Program-made: the position numbers and the translations under genes
From: Actinoalloteichus caeruleus DSM 43889
GTDB taxonomy: Bacteria > Actinomycetota > Actinomycetes > Mycobacteriales > Pseudonocardiaceae
Length of the DNA: 64,000 nucleotides
NCBI RefSeq assembly: GCF_000429185.2
Contig: NZ_AUBJ02000001.1
Location: 2,790,001 to 2,854,000, forward strand
Direction: 5' to 3'
Shown: one piece after another, positions 19,771-27,990 of the stretch
How the letters are laid out: the number at the start of each line of letters is the position of its first letter
How positions within the stretch are numbered: position 1 is the stretch's first letter
Notes under the pieces: model-generated
The model's input: the letters and a program-made list of their open reading frames with translations, nothing else
What the model was told of the DNA's origin: nothing
Databases searched by the model: none

Positions 19771-20463
19771 TCAGCTGGGGACGAGCCGCACGCCCGGGGT
19801 ACGCGCGAGCGCGGCGGCCTCCGCCAGTGTGTCGGCGACCGGGTAGCCGGTGGCCAGGAGCCGGTCGGGCGCCGTCATCCCGGTGGTCACGAGCACGCAC
19901 CCCGTTCCCACCTGCCCGGCGGCCGCCGCGTCGTCCAGGACGTCGCCGACGAGCACCACCTCGGAAGGCGGCAGGTCGAGTTCCCGCAGGTGGCGTTCGA
20001 GGTGTTCGGCCTTCGAACCGCCGCCGACGTCGACCCGCAGCCCGTCGACCCGGCTGAAGTGCTCGACCAGCCCCAGCTTCGTGATCAGCGGGACCAGGTC
20101 GGTGTGGAACCACATGGACAGCAGCGACTGGCTCCGCCCGGCGTCACCCCAGGAGCGGAGCACGTCCCGGGCTCCGGCACCGAGTTCGCAGGTGTGCAGC
20201 AACTCGTCGTAGGAGCGGTGGTAGAGGGCGTCGAGTTCCGCCCACTCCACCGGCGACAGCTCACGACCGAGCAGACGCGCGTAGCACTCCTGGAGGGGCC
20301 GGGAGAAGACGTCACGCCAGTAGTCCAGTTCGATCTCGTCCCGGCCGTAGAGCCGGCAGACCGCGTTGACGCCGGCCATCACCGCGTGGTTGTCGTCGAG
20401 CAGGGTGCCGTTCCAGTCCCACACGATGTGCCGGGTGCCGGTCGTCTCCACCGTCCGCGTCAC
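19771..20463 (-). CDS. HAD-superfamily hydrolase (phosphoglycolate phosphatase-like)
   Basis: A 230-residue cytosolic phosphatase-like protein. Motif I is VWDWNGTLLDD at about residue 14, where the first Asp would be the nucleophile; the second acidic position is Asn, a variant common in this HAD branch. An alpha-helical cap follows (residues about 30-100), motif II is LLSMW, the motif III lysine lies in GGGSKAEHL and motif IV is VVLVGDVLDDAAAA. Start GTG 20463 is chosen because AGGAGG lies 9 bases upstream; a longer frame would add 26 residues and skip this site. It is probably monocistronic. The substrate is unknown. Confidence 0.87.
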   Translation of the reverse strand: MTRTVETTGTRHIVWDWNGTLLDDNHAVMAGVNAVCRLYGRDEIELDYWRDVFSRPLQECYARLLGRELSPVEWAELDALYHRSYDELLHTCELGAGARDVLRSWGDAGRSQSLLSMWFHTDLVPLITKLGLVEHFSRVDGLRVDVGGGSKAEHLERHLRELDLPPSEVVLVGDVLDDAAAAGQVGTGCVLVTTGMTAPDRLLATGYPVADTLAEAAALARTPGVRLVPS

Positions 20464-20984
20464 TGCCGCCCTCCTCGTGGCGTCGTCCTGCTGCTGTCCC
20501 GGAACGCGACCCGGCCGAGGCGCGTTCCAGCCGCGTTCCACGCGCCGGGCCGCACGCTACCGGGCTGGCCGGCGCCGCTGCCAGGTCGCGGGCCCTCCCC
20601 AGCAGTTCCGGTGTTCGGTCTCACAGCGCCCGCCGGCGGCCCCGACCCAGGCAGCTGGCTGCCCGCTCGTCCGGGCCGCCGACCTGGCACGTCTCGCTGG
20701 GTCACCGGAGCTCGGCGCGTCCGGCTCCGGGGAGGGCACCGGGACGGCCGGCCGGCGGGCAGCGCCACCGGTCCGGCTCGCCGCCCCCCGGGCCGGTGTT
20801 CTCGCCGTCGCCGACTTCCGACGGCGCGGAGCCGCCGGCCAGGCCGAGCCACGAGGGGGACGTCCGCCGCGTCGGCCCTGGCCGGCCCGCTGGCCGTGCC
20901 CGGAAATGCCCGGCAGCGGGGGCATGGCCTCGTGGCCCGTGCTCGGGACGACGGGAGCACCGGGCGGAGCCGGACGAGCGGCGA
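20464..20984. other. 521-bp intergenic region between recX and the HAD gene
   Basis: I see no gene, terminator or promoter I can support. Open frames on both strands are arginine/proline/glycine-rich and lack domain character. It lies downstream of recX on the same strand, so it should contain the recA-recX transcript end and the HAD gene promoter. Confidence 0.5.
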
Positions 20985-21560
20985 TCAGAAGCGGTCACGC
21001 AGCTCGTCGAGCGCCTCCTCCTCCGTTCCCTCCTCAGCCAGCTCCTCGCGCACCACGCGGAAGGCCAGCCCCTGGGAGTAGCCCTTCCTGGCCAGCATCC
21101 CGACCAACCTCCGGACCCGGGCCTGGACGTCGACGCCACCCGTGGATCGCATCTTCCGACGCACCAGCTGGCGGGCGCGCTCCTCCTCCGCCTCGCCGTC
21201 CACGGTGACCAGCGCCTCCTCGGCGACCTCGGGGTTGACCCCCTTGCGCCGCAACTCGCTGAGCAGTGCCCGCCGGCCCAACCCGCGTTGGGTGTGCCGG
21301 GAGTGCACCCAGGCTTCGGCGAAGGCCGCGTCGTCCACCAGGCCAACCTCGTCGAACCTGTCCAGGACAGCGTCCGCGACCTCCTCCGGCACGGCACGCC
21401 GGAGGAGCCGGCTCCTGAGCTCGGCCTTGCTGTGCGGCCTGGACGTGAGCAACCGGAGGCAGAGTTCCCGCGCCTGGGCCTCGTCCGGGGGAGGTTCGGC
21501 CTGGCGATCGGTAGGTGGTTCGTCAGCGGCGTCGGGACCGCCGACCGTGGGACCACCCAT
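20985..21560 (-). CDS. recX: Regulatory protein RecX
   Basis: Modulator that binds RecA filaments and inhibits recombinase activity. It has 191 residues: a 28-residue acidic, proline-rich N-terminal tail, then the helical repeats typical of RecX, beginning ARELCLRLLTSRPHSKAELRSRLLRR and continuing with FAEAWVHSRHTQRGLGRRALLSELRRKGV and GYSQGLAFRVVREEL. The start is only 2 bases after the recA stop on the same strand, so expression follows recA and should rise in the SOS response. Confidence 0.95.
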   Translation of the reverse strand: MGGPTVGGPDAADEPPTDRQAEPPPDEAQARELCLRLLTSRPHSKAELRSRLLRRAVPEEVADAVLDRFDEVGLVDDAAFAEAWVHSRHTQRGLGRRALLSELRRKGVNPEVAEEALVTVDGEAEEERARQLVRRKMRSTGGVDVQARVRRLVGMLARKGYSQGLAFRVVREELAEEGTEEEALDELRDRF

Positions 21561-21562
21561 GC

Positions 21563-22606
21563 TCAGAAGTCGGCCGAGACGGGGGCTTCCTCAGGGTCGT
21601 CGAGCTTGGGACCGATCCCCAGCTTCTCCTTGATGCGCTTCTCCAGCTCGTTGGCGACGTCACCGTTCTCCCGCAGGTACCGGCGGGCGTTCTCCTTGCC
21701 CTGGCCGAGCTGGTCACCCTCGTAGGTGTACCAGGCCCCCGACTTCCGCAGGATGCCGTGCTCCACCCCCATGTCGATGAGCGAGCCCTCCCGGCTGATG
21801 CCGTGCCCGTAGAGGATGTCGAACTCGGCCTGCTTGAACGGAGGCGCGACCTTGTTCTTCACGACCTTGACCCGGGTGCGGTTGCCGACCGCGTCGGACC
21901 CGTCCTTGAGGGTCTCGATCCGCCGGACGTCCAACCGGACGGAGGAGTAGAACTTCAACGCCCGCCCACCGGTGGTGGTCTCCGGGGAGCCGAACATCAC
22001 GCCGACCTTCTCCCGGAGCTGGTTGATGAAGATGGCGGTGGTCTTGGCGGTGTGCAGCGCGGAGGTCAACTTCCGCAGGGCCTGGCTCATCAGGCGCGCC
22101 TGGAGGCCGACGTGGCTGTCCCCCATCTCGCCCTCGATCTCGGCGCGGGGGACCAGGGCCGCGACCGAGTCGATGACCAGGATGTCCAACGCGCCGGAGC
22201 GGATCAGCATGTCCGCGATCTCCAGCGCCTGCTCGCCGGTGTCCGGCTGGGACACCAGCAGCGAGTCGGTGTCGACGCCGAGGGCCTTGGCGTACTCGGG
22301 GTCGAGGGCGTGCTCGGCGTCGATGAAGGCCGCGACCCCGCCGGCCCGCTGGGCGTTGGCCACCGAGTGCAGGGCGACCGTGGTCTTACCGGAGCTCTCC
22401 GGGCCGTAGATCTCGACGACCCTGCCCCGGGGCAGGCCGCCGATGCCGAGGGCGACGTCGAGGGCGATGGAACCGGTGGGGATGACCTCCATCGGGGCCC
22501 GGCCCTCGTCCCCGAGACGCATCACCGACCCCTTGCCGAACTGCTTGTCGATCTGCGCCAGGGCCAGCTCGAGCGCCTTCTCCCTGTCGGGTGCTGCTGG
22601 TGCCAT
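21563..22606 (-). CDS. recA: Recombinase A
   Basis: DNA-dependent ATPase for homologous recombination and the co-protease that triggers LexA self-cleavage. At 347 residues its length is typical. Walker A is GPESSGKT (68-75), Walker B is [10 protein letters not shown], loop L1 [23 protein letters not shown] and loop L2 [19 protein letters not shown] are intact, and an acidic C-terminus ends [10 protein letters not shown]. There is no intein. The ATG at 22606 ([20 protein letters not shown]) gives the family N-terminus, with AGGTGG 8-9 bases upstream; earlier in-frame codons translate to non-conserved sequence. An SOS box lies about 280 bp upstream. Confidence 0.98.
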   Translation of the reverse strand: MAPAAPDREKALELALAQIDKQFGKGSVMRLGDEGRAPMEVIPTGSIALDVALGIGGLPRGRVVEIYGPESSGKTTVALHSVANAQRAGGVAAFIDAEHALDPEYAKALGVDTDSLLVSQPDTGEQALEIADMLIRSGALDILVIDSVAALVPRAEIEGEMGDSHVGLQARLMSQALRKLTSALHTAKTTAIFINQLREKVGVMFGSPETTTGGRALKFYSSVRLDVRRIETLKDGSDAVGNRTRVKVVKNKVAPPFKQAEFDILYGHGISREGSLIDMGVEHGILRKSGAWYTYEGDQLGQGKENARRYLRENGDVANELEKRIKEKLGIGPKLDDPEEAPVSADF

Positions 22607-22873
22607 CGGGAATCCACCTCGGGTCGAGTCGTGCGTGGGGTCGTCTTGGGGGCGTGCCACGGCTGCCGGAACCAACCTCCGTGCTTCCGGCTGGCGTGTC
22701 CCAGGCTGGCGCCGCCGCTGTCCGCCGGTCGGCGGCCAGGATGGGTCAGCGGTCGGCTGGACGGCTCCGCTCCGCGTCGCGCCGAGCGGCGGCCGAGCGG
22801 GTTCCACGCTAGCTCCCGGGTCCGACAACCGTGACGGTCGCGGTGGAGGCGAGCGGCCCGACCAGCACGGCCC

Positions 22874-22900
22874 AGCCTAGCCGAACAGGTGTTCGATCAA
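22874..22900 (-). promoter_or_regulatory. recA promoter with embedded SOS (LexA) box
   Basis: On the minus strand TTGATC (22900-22895) and TAGGCT (22879-22874) form a -35/-10-like pair 15 bases apart, aimed at recA. Between them lies GAACACCTGTTC (22894-22883), with the flanks giving TCGAACACCTGTTCGG. This fits the actinobacterial/Gram-positive LexA consensus GAAC-N4-GTTC. LexA bound here would block RNA polymerase directly. The 5' leader to recA would be about 265 bases. The rest of 22607-23088 shows no other clear site. A role for the divergent DUF4383 gene cannot be excluded. Confidence 0.82.
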
Positions 22901-23088
22901 CCACAGGAACACGCCATCGAGTGATCGTGGACCGCGCCGCCGCTCCCGAACCCGCCGGCCCGGTGCGCTCGGCCGGCCACCGCCTCCCGCCCGCGTCCCC
23001 CACGGGATGCGTCGTCACCCGGACGGGCGGACACTGGGGGCAGCCACCACTGCCTGGCGCTGTCCGCGCACGTCATGAGGAGGCCGCC

Positions 23089-23817
23089 GTGAGAATGAGC
23101 CAGTACCTTCCGGCCAACCACCCCCTGAGCAAGGTGTACCGGCTCGGGGCCGCGCTCGTCGGAGTGGTGATCATCGTGTTCGGTGTCCTCGGCCTGGTGA
23201 ACCGACTACCGCTGTTCACCACGGAGGGCCAGGACTTCCTGGGACTGTCCAACAACGGGCTGTTGTCGCTGATCTCCCTCGTGGTGGGCGCCGTGCTCAT
23301 CGGCGCCGCGGTGCGCGGCGGAGCGGTGGCGTCCACGACCACGGCGGTCATCGGGGCCCTGTTCCTGCTGTCCGGGCTGTTGAACCTGGCGGTGCTCAAC
23401 ACCTCGCTGAACCTGCTGGCGTTCAAGATCCCGAACGTCCTCTTCAGCGTCGTGTGCGGGATCCTGCTGCTCTCGCTCGGGCTCTACGGTCGGCTCAGCG
23501 GCGGTCTCCCCGAGGACAACCCGTACGTCCGCGCCCGCCACCACGAGCCGCCGAACGCCGACCACTCGAGCGAGATCGCGGCCGATCGCCACCGCCTCGC
23601 CCAGATCGACGAGATCGCCAGGGCCGAGGCCGCCCTGGCCAACGGGCACGCCTCCCCCGAGCAGGAGGCGATGGTGCGCGAGGACTCGCGGCACCGGGCC
23701 GAGGAGGCCCGACGGGAGGCCTACTCGCACTACCTCGAACACGAACGGGTCGAACGGCAGCGGTTGCTCCGATACGGGCCGCACCGCACCGGCCGACACC
23801 GGGCCGGGCTGACCTGA
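23089..23817 (+). CDS. DUF4383 membrane protein
   Basis: A 242-residue protein with four membrane spans in the first 135 residues (LGAALVGVVIIVFGVLGLV; LLSLISLVVGAVLIGAAV; TTAVIGALFLLSGLLNLAV; VLFSVVCGILLLSLGLYG), matching DUF4383, and a long charged cytoplasmic tail of about 100 residues rich in Glu, Arg and His. The tail looks helical and could be a coiled coil. GTG 23089 has GAGGAGG 5 bases upstream; an in-frame ATG two codons later is possible. Function unknown. It converges on the DUF3046 gene across a hairpin. Confidence 0.8.
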   Translation: MRMSQYLPANHPLSKVYRLGAALVGVVIIVFGVLGLVNRLPLFTTEGQDFLGLSNNGLLSLISLVVGAVLIGAAVRGGAVASTTTAVIGALFLLSGLLNLAVLNTSLNLLAFKIPNVLFSVVCGILLLSLGLYGRLSGGLPEDNPYVRARHHEPPNADHSSEIAADRHRLAQIDEIARAEAALANGHASPEQEAMVREDSRHRAEEARREAYSHYLEHERVERQRLLRYGPHRTGRHRAGLT

Positions 23818-23824
23818 CGGAGGT

Positions 23825-23854
23825 CCGCCGGAGCGGTCAACGGCGCTCCGGCGG
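23825..23854. terminator. Bidirectional terminator between DUF4383 and DUF3046 genes
   Basis: Perfect 11-bp inverted repeat (arms 23825-23835 and 23844-23854, 8-base loop GTCAACGG). It starts 7 bases after the DUF4383 stop and overlaps the last five codons of the convergent DUF3046 gene, so it can serve both transcripts. Confidence 0.8.
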
Positions 23855-24031
23855 CACGTCGAAGGCGTCGCACACCGCCCGCCACGCCTCACGGGGGTTG
23901 ACGCCGGCTTCGAGCGCGTCGTCGACGGTGCGGCCCCCGAGGGCCGACAGGACGTGGTCGCGGGCCAGCATCTCGGCACGGATCCGGCCGAACTCCTCGG
24001 CCATCTGCCTGCGGAAGACGGTGTGTCTCAT
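23837..24031 (-). CDS. DUF3046 protein (Rv2738c type)
   Basis: A 64-residue soluble protein that matches the DUF3046 family in full: MRHTVFRRQMAEEFG at the N-terminus, then DHVLSALGGRTVDDALEAG and the tryptophan in NPREAWRAVCDAFDVP. The family is always small, restricted to actinobacteria and located beside recA-recX. No function is established; the neighbourhood suggests a link to DNA repair, which is inference. It is divergent from the small membrane protein at 24139. Confidence 0.93.
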   Translation of the reverse strand: MRHTVFRRQMAEEFGRIRAEMLARDHVLSALGGRTVDDALEAGVNPREAWRAVCDAFDVPPERR

Positions 24032-24102
24032 CCAGCCCAGGTTACCGCCGGGCCAGGTCCTCCCCCCGGGACCGGGTGACGGACCGGACGAACACGACGG
24101 AT

Positions 24103-24131
24103 CTGACTTCCCGCCCGGCGGCGGCTAGCCT
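24103..24131 (+). promoter_or_regulatory. Promoter of the 42-residue membrane protein
   Basis: CTGACT (24103-24108) and TAGCCT (24126-24131) are 17 bases apart, a good sigma70-like actinobacterial promoter. Transcription would begin about 7 bases after the -10, at the GTG codon at 24139, so the mRNA is probably leaderless. Confidence 0.5.
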
Positions 24132-24138
24132 GGAGGCC

Positions 24139-24267
24139 GTGTTGGCACTGTTCCAGGGAGACCCGACCGGCCTGTCCTCTCCGGTGACGCAGTTGCTCCT
24201 CATCGGGGCGCTCGTCACCTCGATCACGCTCGCCGCCCGGTGGTGGTGGCAGCAGCGCAAGCGCTGA
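24139..24267 (+). CDS. Small single-span membrane protein
   Basis: A predicted 42-residue peptide with a short N-terminus (MLALFQGDPTGLSSP), one hydrophobic helix (VTQLLLIGALVTSITLAA) and a basic cap RWWWQQRKR, which by the positive-inside rule should be cytoplasmic. GTG 24139 coincides with the transcription start expected from the CTGACT/TAGCCT promoter; GTG 24076 would add 21 residues but has no ribosome binding site and lies upstream of that promoter. No family is recognised. The aromatic-basic end (WWWQQRKR) would suit membrane-surface anchoring. Confidence 0.5.
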   Translation: MLALFQGDPTGLSSPVTQLLLIGALVTSITLAARWWWQQRKR

Positions 24268-24319
24268 CCCACCGCCGGGGATCCCACCCCCAACGCCGGG
24301 TGTGGCGCGCCACCGAGCC

Positions 24320-25570
24320 TCAGGTGTGCCGCAACGAGACGACGACGGCCGTGACCAGCAGCGGCAGCGTGGCGATCCCGACGAGGACGCCGAGCATCGC
24401 GAAGGACGCCGCGCTCACGACCAGACCCGCGACGACGGCACCCACCACCCCCGACATGTTCATCATCGTGTCGGACAGCCCCTGGAGCAGGGGGCGGAAC
24501 TCGCGCCTGGTGGCCTGGGTCAGCGCGAGCGACGCCGACACCAGCAGCGCCGACCAGCCCATCCCGAGCACGGTCAGCCCCGCCGCGAGCTGGGGCGCCT
24601 CGTGGTCCGGTGCCATGCCCGACAGGCCCACCCCGGCGACCAGCATCGCCGCCCCCAGCCCCAGCACCGGCACCGCGCCGTGCCGGTCCACCAGCCAGCC
24701 GAAGAGCGGGCTGAACGCGTACATCCCCAGGAAGTGGGAGCTCAACACCGCTCCGACCCCGCTCAGGGAGGCACCGCCGTGGTAGAGGTGCACCGGGGTC
24801 ATCGTCATCATCGCGGTCATCGCGCCGTGCGCCGCGACGACGGCGCCGAGGGCCAACAACCCTTCGGTGGGCAGCCTCCGGAGCTCGACCACCCAGTCCG
24901 CCGCGCGTGGCCGCGAGCTGACGCGCACCCCTCCGCTCCCCTGTCCCCCACCCTCGGGTAGGGGACGCACCCCCGCCGGGAGGGAGTCGGGCCGCAGCCA
25001 GCGGAGCACTCCGAGCCCCGCCAGGGCGAAGGTCACGGCGACCAGCAGGAAGGGGCCGGCGTCACTGGGCAGGCCGCCGGCGGCGGCCGCGTTCTCGCCG
25101 AGGACGGCGAGGTTGGGTCCCACCACCACGCCGCCCGCGGTCGCGAAGACCATGACGGACAGTCGCCGACCTCCGCTGCCGGGTGACGCGGTACCGCCGG
25201 GGTCGACGACCGCGTAGCGGGCGGCGAAGTTCGCCGCCGTTCCCGCCCCGAGCAGGAGCATGGCCCCCACCAGGAGCGGCCAACTGCCCACTCCGACGGC
25301 GAGCGCGGCCACCACCGCCCCGAGCGTTCCCACCCCGTACCCGGTGGACAGCGACCACCGGCGTCCGCGCCGCGTCGCCATCCGCCCCAACGGCAACGCG
25401 ATGAGCGCTGCCCCCAGCAGGGTGGTGGCCTGCGCCAGCCCCGCCAACGCCTCGGACTCGGCGAGCCGCAGCGTGGCGACGCCACTCGTGGTCACCCCGA
25501 TGGCGACCCCGACCCCGGAGAGGATCTGGGTGACCACGAGCACGACCAGAATCCGCCGATCGGCGGGCAC
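24320..25570 (-). CDS. MFS transporter
   Basis: A 416-residue 12-span major facilitator protein, more like the drug/sugar exporters of the MFS_1 group than the two exporters at the left end. The first loop motif is GRMATRRGRRWSLSTGY at about 75-90, and the centre has a hydrophilic loop with PEGGGQGSGGVRVSSRPRA. A methionine-rich stretch (GAMTAMMTMTPVHLYHGG) lies in the seventh span. GTG 25570 is selected because AAGGAGGAG lies upstream at good spacing; the longer frame adds 26 residues without a site. An 18-bp palindrome just upstream suggests a ligand-responsive regulator. It converges on the 42-residue membrane protein gene. Confidence 0.8.
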   Translation of the reverse strand: MPADRRILVVLVVTQILSGVGVAIGVTTSGVATLRLAESEALAGLAQATTLLGAALIALPLGRMATRRGRRWSLSTGYGVGTLGAVVAALAVGVGSWPLLVGAMLLLGAGTAANFAARYAVVDPGGTASPGSGGRRLSVMVFATAGGVVVGPNLAVLGENAAAAGGLPSDAGPFLLVAVTFALAGLGVLRWLRPDSLPAGVRPLPEGGGQGSGGVRVSSRPRAADWVVELRRLPTEGLLALGAVVAAHGAMTAMMTMTPVHLYHGGASLSGVGAVLSSHFLGMYAFSPLFGWLVDRHGAVPVLGLGAAMLVAGVGLSGMAPDHEAPQLAAGLTVLGMGWSALLVSASLALTQATRREFRPLLQGLSDTMMNMSGVVGAVVAGLVVSAASFAMLGVLVGIATLPLLVTAVVVSLRHT

Positions 25571-25603
25571 GGCTCCTCCTTCGTCGCCGCCGAGCGAAAA
25601 ACC

Positions 25604-25621
25604 CTGATGACAGCTCATCAG
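25604..25621 (-). promoter_or_regulatory. Operator-like palindrome upstream of MFS transporter
   Basis: Perfect inverted repeat CTGATGA-CAGC-TCATCAG, 34 bases upstream of the MFS start codon. Arm length and spacing fit TetR or MarR type dimers. No regulator gene of either family is adjacent, so the binding protein would be encoded elsewhere. The rest of 25571-25832 shows no gene. Confidence 0.5.
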
Positions 25622-25832
25622 CCCGCACCACCCGCCATCGACCGACACACGACTACCGACCGCACCCGGGGGATGAGGTGGTACTACTCGATCGTGTCAG
25701 CGGCCGTGAGCTGGGAACACGTCCGGCTGTGCGAAGCGGTGGGGCCAGCCGAGGGATCACCCGGAGCGGCGGCGACTACTCCGAGCGACCACGACCGTCG
25801 ATGGTGGGGACCACTGCCGGCGGACCGGCGGG

Positions 25833-27698
25833 TCAGGGCTCCAACCCTGGTTGAACGTGGTCCTCGAAGTAGTCGGCGAGCACGTCCGCCGACAGTGTTC
25901 CCGGGTCGGCGCTGGAGGTGAGCAGCACACCGACCACCGGGCGGTCGTCGACGGTGAACACGAGCCGACCGACCGACTCCTCGACGGTGGCCCGGTAGCG
26001 CCCGCTCAGGCCGTTGCCCGTCCAGTCCGCCTGGACCAGGTCCCCGTCGGAGCCGCCGAGCCAGAGCGTGGCGGTGTTCTCGGCGTCCTCGGTGGAGGGC
26101 GCGTGGTTGTAGGCGAGGGTGTGGCTCCGCGTCCCCTCGGCGAACCGGCAGGTCACCAGGACCCCGTCCGGCTGGCCCTCGTCGGTCCCGCTCCCGGGTT
26201 CGCACCGGCCCGGGTGGTCGTCGGGTACGGAGCCCGCCAGTTGGCGCATGCACTCGGTGAACCCGTCGTCGTCAACGGGACCGGGCTGGTGGCAGTCGGC
26301 GGCCGAGGGCAGGTCCTCGCCCCTGGTGAGGACGACGGCGGCGGTGGCTCCGCCGACCACGGCCACCACGGCACCCAGCGCGAGGAGGACGGTGCCCCGG
26401 CCACGACGTCTCGGGGGCGGTGGTGCGCCCAACGGAGGGGGCGGCCCGGGGAGTCCCGGCCCGACGGGACCGACGGGACCGGCCGGCGGTGGGACGGGGA
26501 AGCCACCGGTGGGCGGGCCCAGTCCCGGGGCCGGGTGGGGAGCGGTCGGGAGACCCGTGCTGGCGGGTGGGGCGACGGGTGGGGGCGCGGAGGCCTGCCC
26601 GGCGGGGCGGACGCGGAGGGCTGGTGCCTCGGTGCCCGGCACGTCCCGGGCACCGAGGGCGACGGCTGTCTCCGGCTGGTCGAGGCTGACCGGCAGGACG
26701 CCGGTCCGCTCGGTGATGAGGGTGGCGACGAGCGGGATACGGCTGGATCCTCCGACCAGGTAGATCCCGGCGAGCTCACCGGCGGTGTGCCCGCTGGCTG
26801 TCACGGTGTCGACGAGCACGGTCGCGCTGCGCAGGAGGTTGGCCCGCATCAACGCGTCGAGTTCCGCCCTGGTGACGAGGACGTCCGGGAAGGGCTCCGG
26901 GAGCGGGACCTCGGTCTGGGAATGCCGCGACAGCGCCTCCTTCGCCGCCCGGACGTCCTCCCGGAGCATCCGCTGGGCTCGTCGGTCGGACGTCGTCCCG
27001 GGGCGCAGCAGCCGCTGCCACCGCGCCGGTTCCTGATGGGAGACCTGGCTCCCGACGTGGTCGAGCAGCACCTGGTCCACGTCGAGACCACCGAGGTTGG
27101 GCAGCCCGTTCTCGGCGAGGACGACGAACCCGTCCTCGGTCGCCGCCACCACCGCGCAGTCGAAGGTCCCCGCCCCCAGGTCGTAGACGGCGAGCGCCTG
27201 CCCCGATGCGAGCGAACGACCGGGGAACGAGGTGAAGTGCGCGGCGGCGGCCACGGGCTCCGGGACCAGCACCAGCCGGCACGTGAAGCCGGCGAGCCGG
27301 GCCGCCGAGAGCAACACCGTCCGCCGGTTGGTGCCCCACCTCGCCGGATGCGTGAGCCGCACCTCGTCGAGCTCCTCCCCGCCGAGTTGGCGGCTGGCCT
27401 CCTCCGCCACCCTGCGCAGCACCGCGGCCAACGCGTCGGTGACGGTGACGACGGTCGTGCCCAGCAGGAGGGTGCCCTCGTCGACCCGCCGTTTGGGGTT
27501 GGGTTCGAACCGGGCCGGGTCGAGCCGGGCGCGGCGCTCGGCGTCCCGTCCGACCACGAGTGCCCCGTCCTCGTCCGCGTACACGGCGGAGGGCATGGTG
27601 GCGGAACCGTCGAGTTCGACGACCCTCGGTTCCCGGCCGTGCGCCGAGAGCACGGCGACCGTGTTCGAGGTGCCGAGGTCCACGGACAGGACTCGCAC
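25833..27698 (-). CDS. Membrane-anchored Hsp70-like ATPase without substrate-binding domain
   Basis: A 621-residue protein with three parts. Residues 1-350 form an Hsp70/actin-type ATPase: phosphate-1 VDLGTSNTVAVL, phosphate-2 AVYDLGAGTFDCAVV and adenosine motif GIYLVGGSSRIPLV. Residues about 355-430 are a proline/glycine-rich linker (repeats such as GPVGPVGPGLPGPPPP). A single membrane span TVLLALGAVVAVVGGATAAV lies at about 436-458, followed by a 163-residue extracytoplasmic domain with four cysteines near its start. The DnaK peptide-binding domain is absent. GTG 27698 has GAGGAG 8 bases upstream. Such proteins may couple cytoplasmic nucleotide state to an outside domain; partners are unknown. 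Confidence 0.82.
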   Translation of the reverse strand: MRVLSVDLGTSNTVAVLSAHGREPRVVELDGSATMPSAVYADEDGALVVGRDAERRARLDPARFEPNPKRRVDEGTLLLGTTVVTVTDALAAVLRRVAEEASRQLGGEELDEVRLTHPARWGTNRRTVLLSAARLAGFTCRLVLVPEPVAAAAHFTSFPGRSLASGQALAVYDLGAGTFDCAVVAATEDGFVVLAENGLPNLGGLDVDQVLLDHVGSQVSHQEPARWQRLLRPGTTSDRRAQRMLREDVRAAKEALSRHSQTEVPLPEPFPDVLVTRAELDALMRANLLRSATVLVDTVTASGHTAGELAGIYLVGGSSRIPLVATLITERTGVLPVSLDQPETAVALGARDVPGTEAPALRVRPAGQASAPPPVAPPASTGLPTAPHPAPGLGPPTGGFPVPPPAGPVGPVGPGLPGPPPPLGAPPPPRRRGRGTVLLALGAVVAVVGGATAAVVLTRGEDLPSAADCHQPGPVDDDGFTECMRQLAGSVPDDHPGRCEPGSGTDEGQPDGVLVTCRFAEGTRSHTLAYNHAPSTEDAENTATLWLGGSDGDLVQADWTGNGLSGRYRATVEESVGRLVFTVDDRPVVGVLLTSSADPGTLSADVLADYFEDHVQPGLEP

Positions 27699-27990
27699 TG
27701 CGACTCTCCTCGGGGTTCCAGCCGGTCCAGCGCGGGCTGGTCCGCGTCTGGTCACCCACCCCCTGAGATCACTCGACCAGGGGACGGATCGGGCTCATGC
27801 TGCCATGTCACGAGCCGTCCCCGGGGCTGGTGGCCGGGATTCGCGCTCCACGGGTGCCGTGCCCGCTCCCCGCGCCGGACCCCCGGTCCAGGGGTGCTGG
27901 TGTCGGTCGGGTCGGTCAGGATGGCAGCGTGCGCGACGGCGAGGACGGAACGACCCGGGGGCCAGCGGCGGACCGGGCGGGAGGGCGGAC

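Noticed and set aside
19731-20057. Alternative plus-strand frames over the HAD gene
   Set aside because: They are antisense to a phosphatase with intact motifs and have only basic low-complexity sequence.
22831-23088. An N-terminal extension of the DUF4383 protein by 86 residues
   Set aside because: The extension is low-complexity, covers the recA SOS promoter and has no ribosome site; GTG 23089 with GAGGAGG is better.
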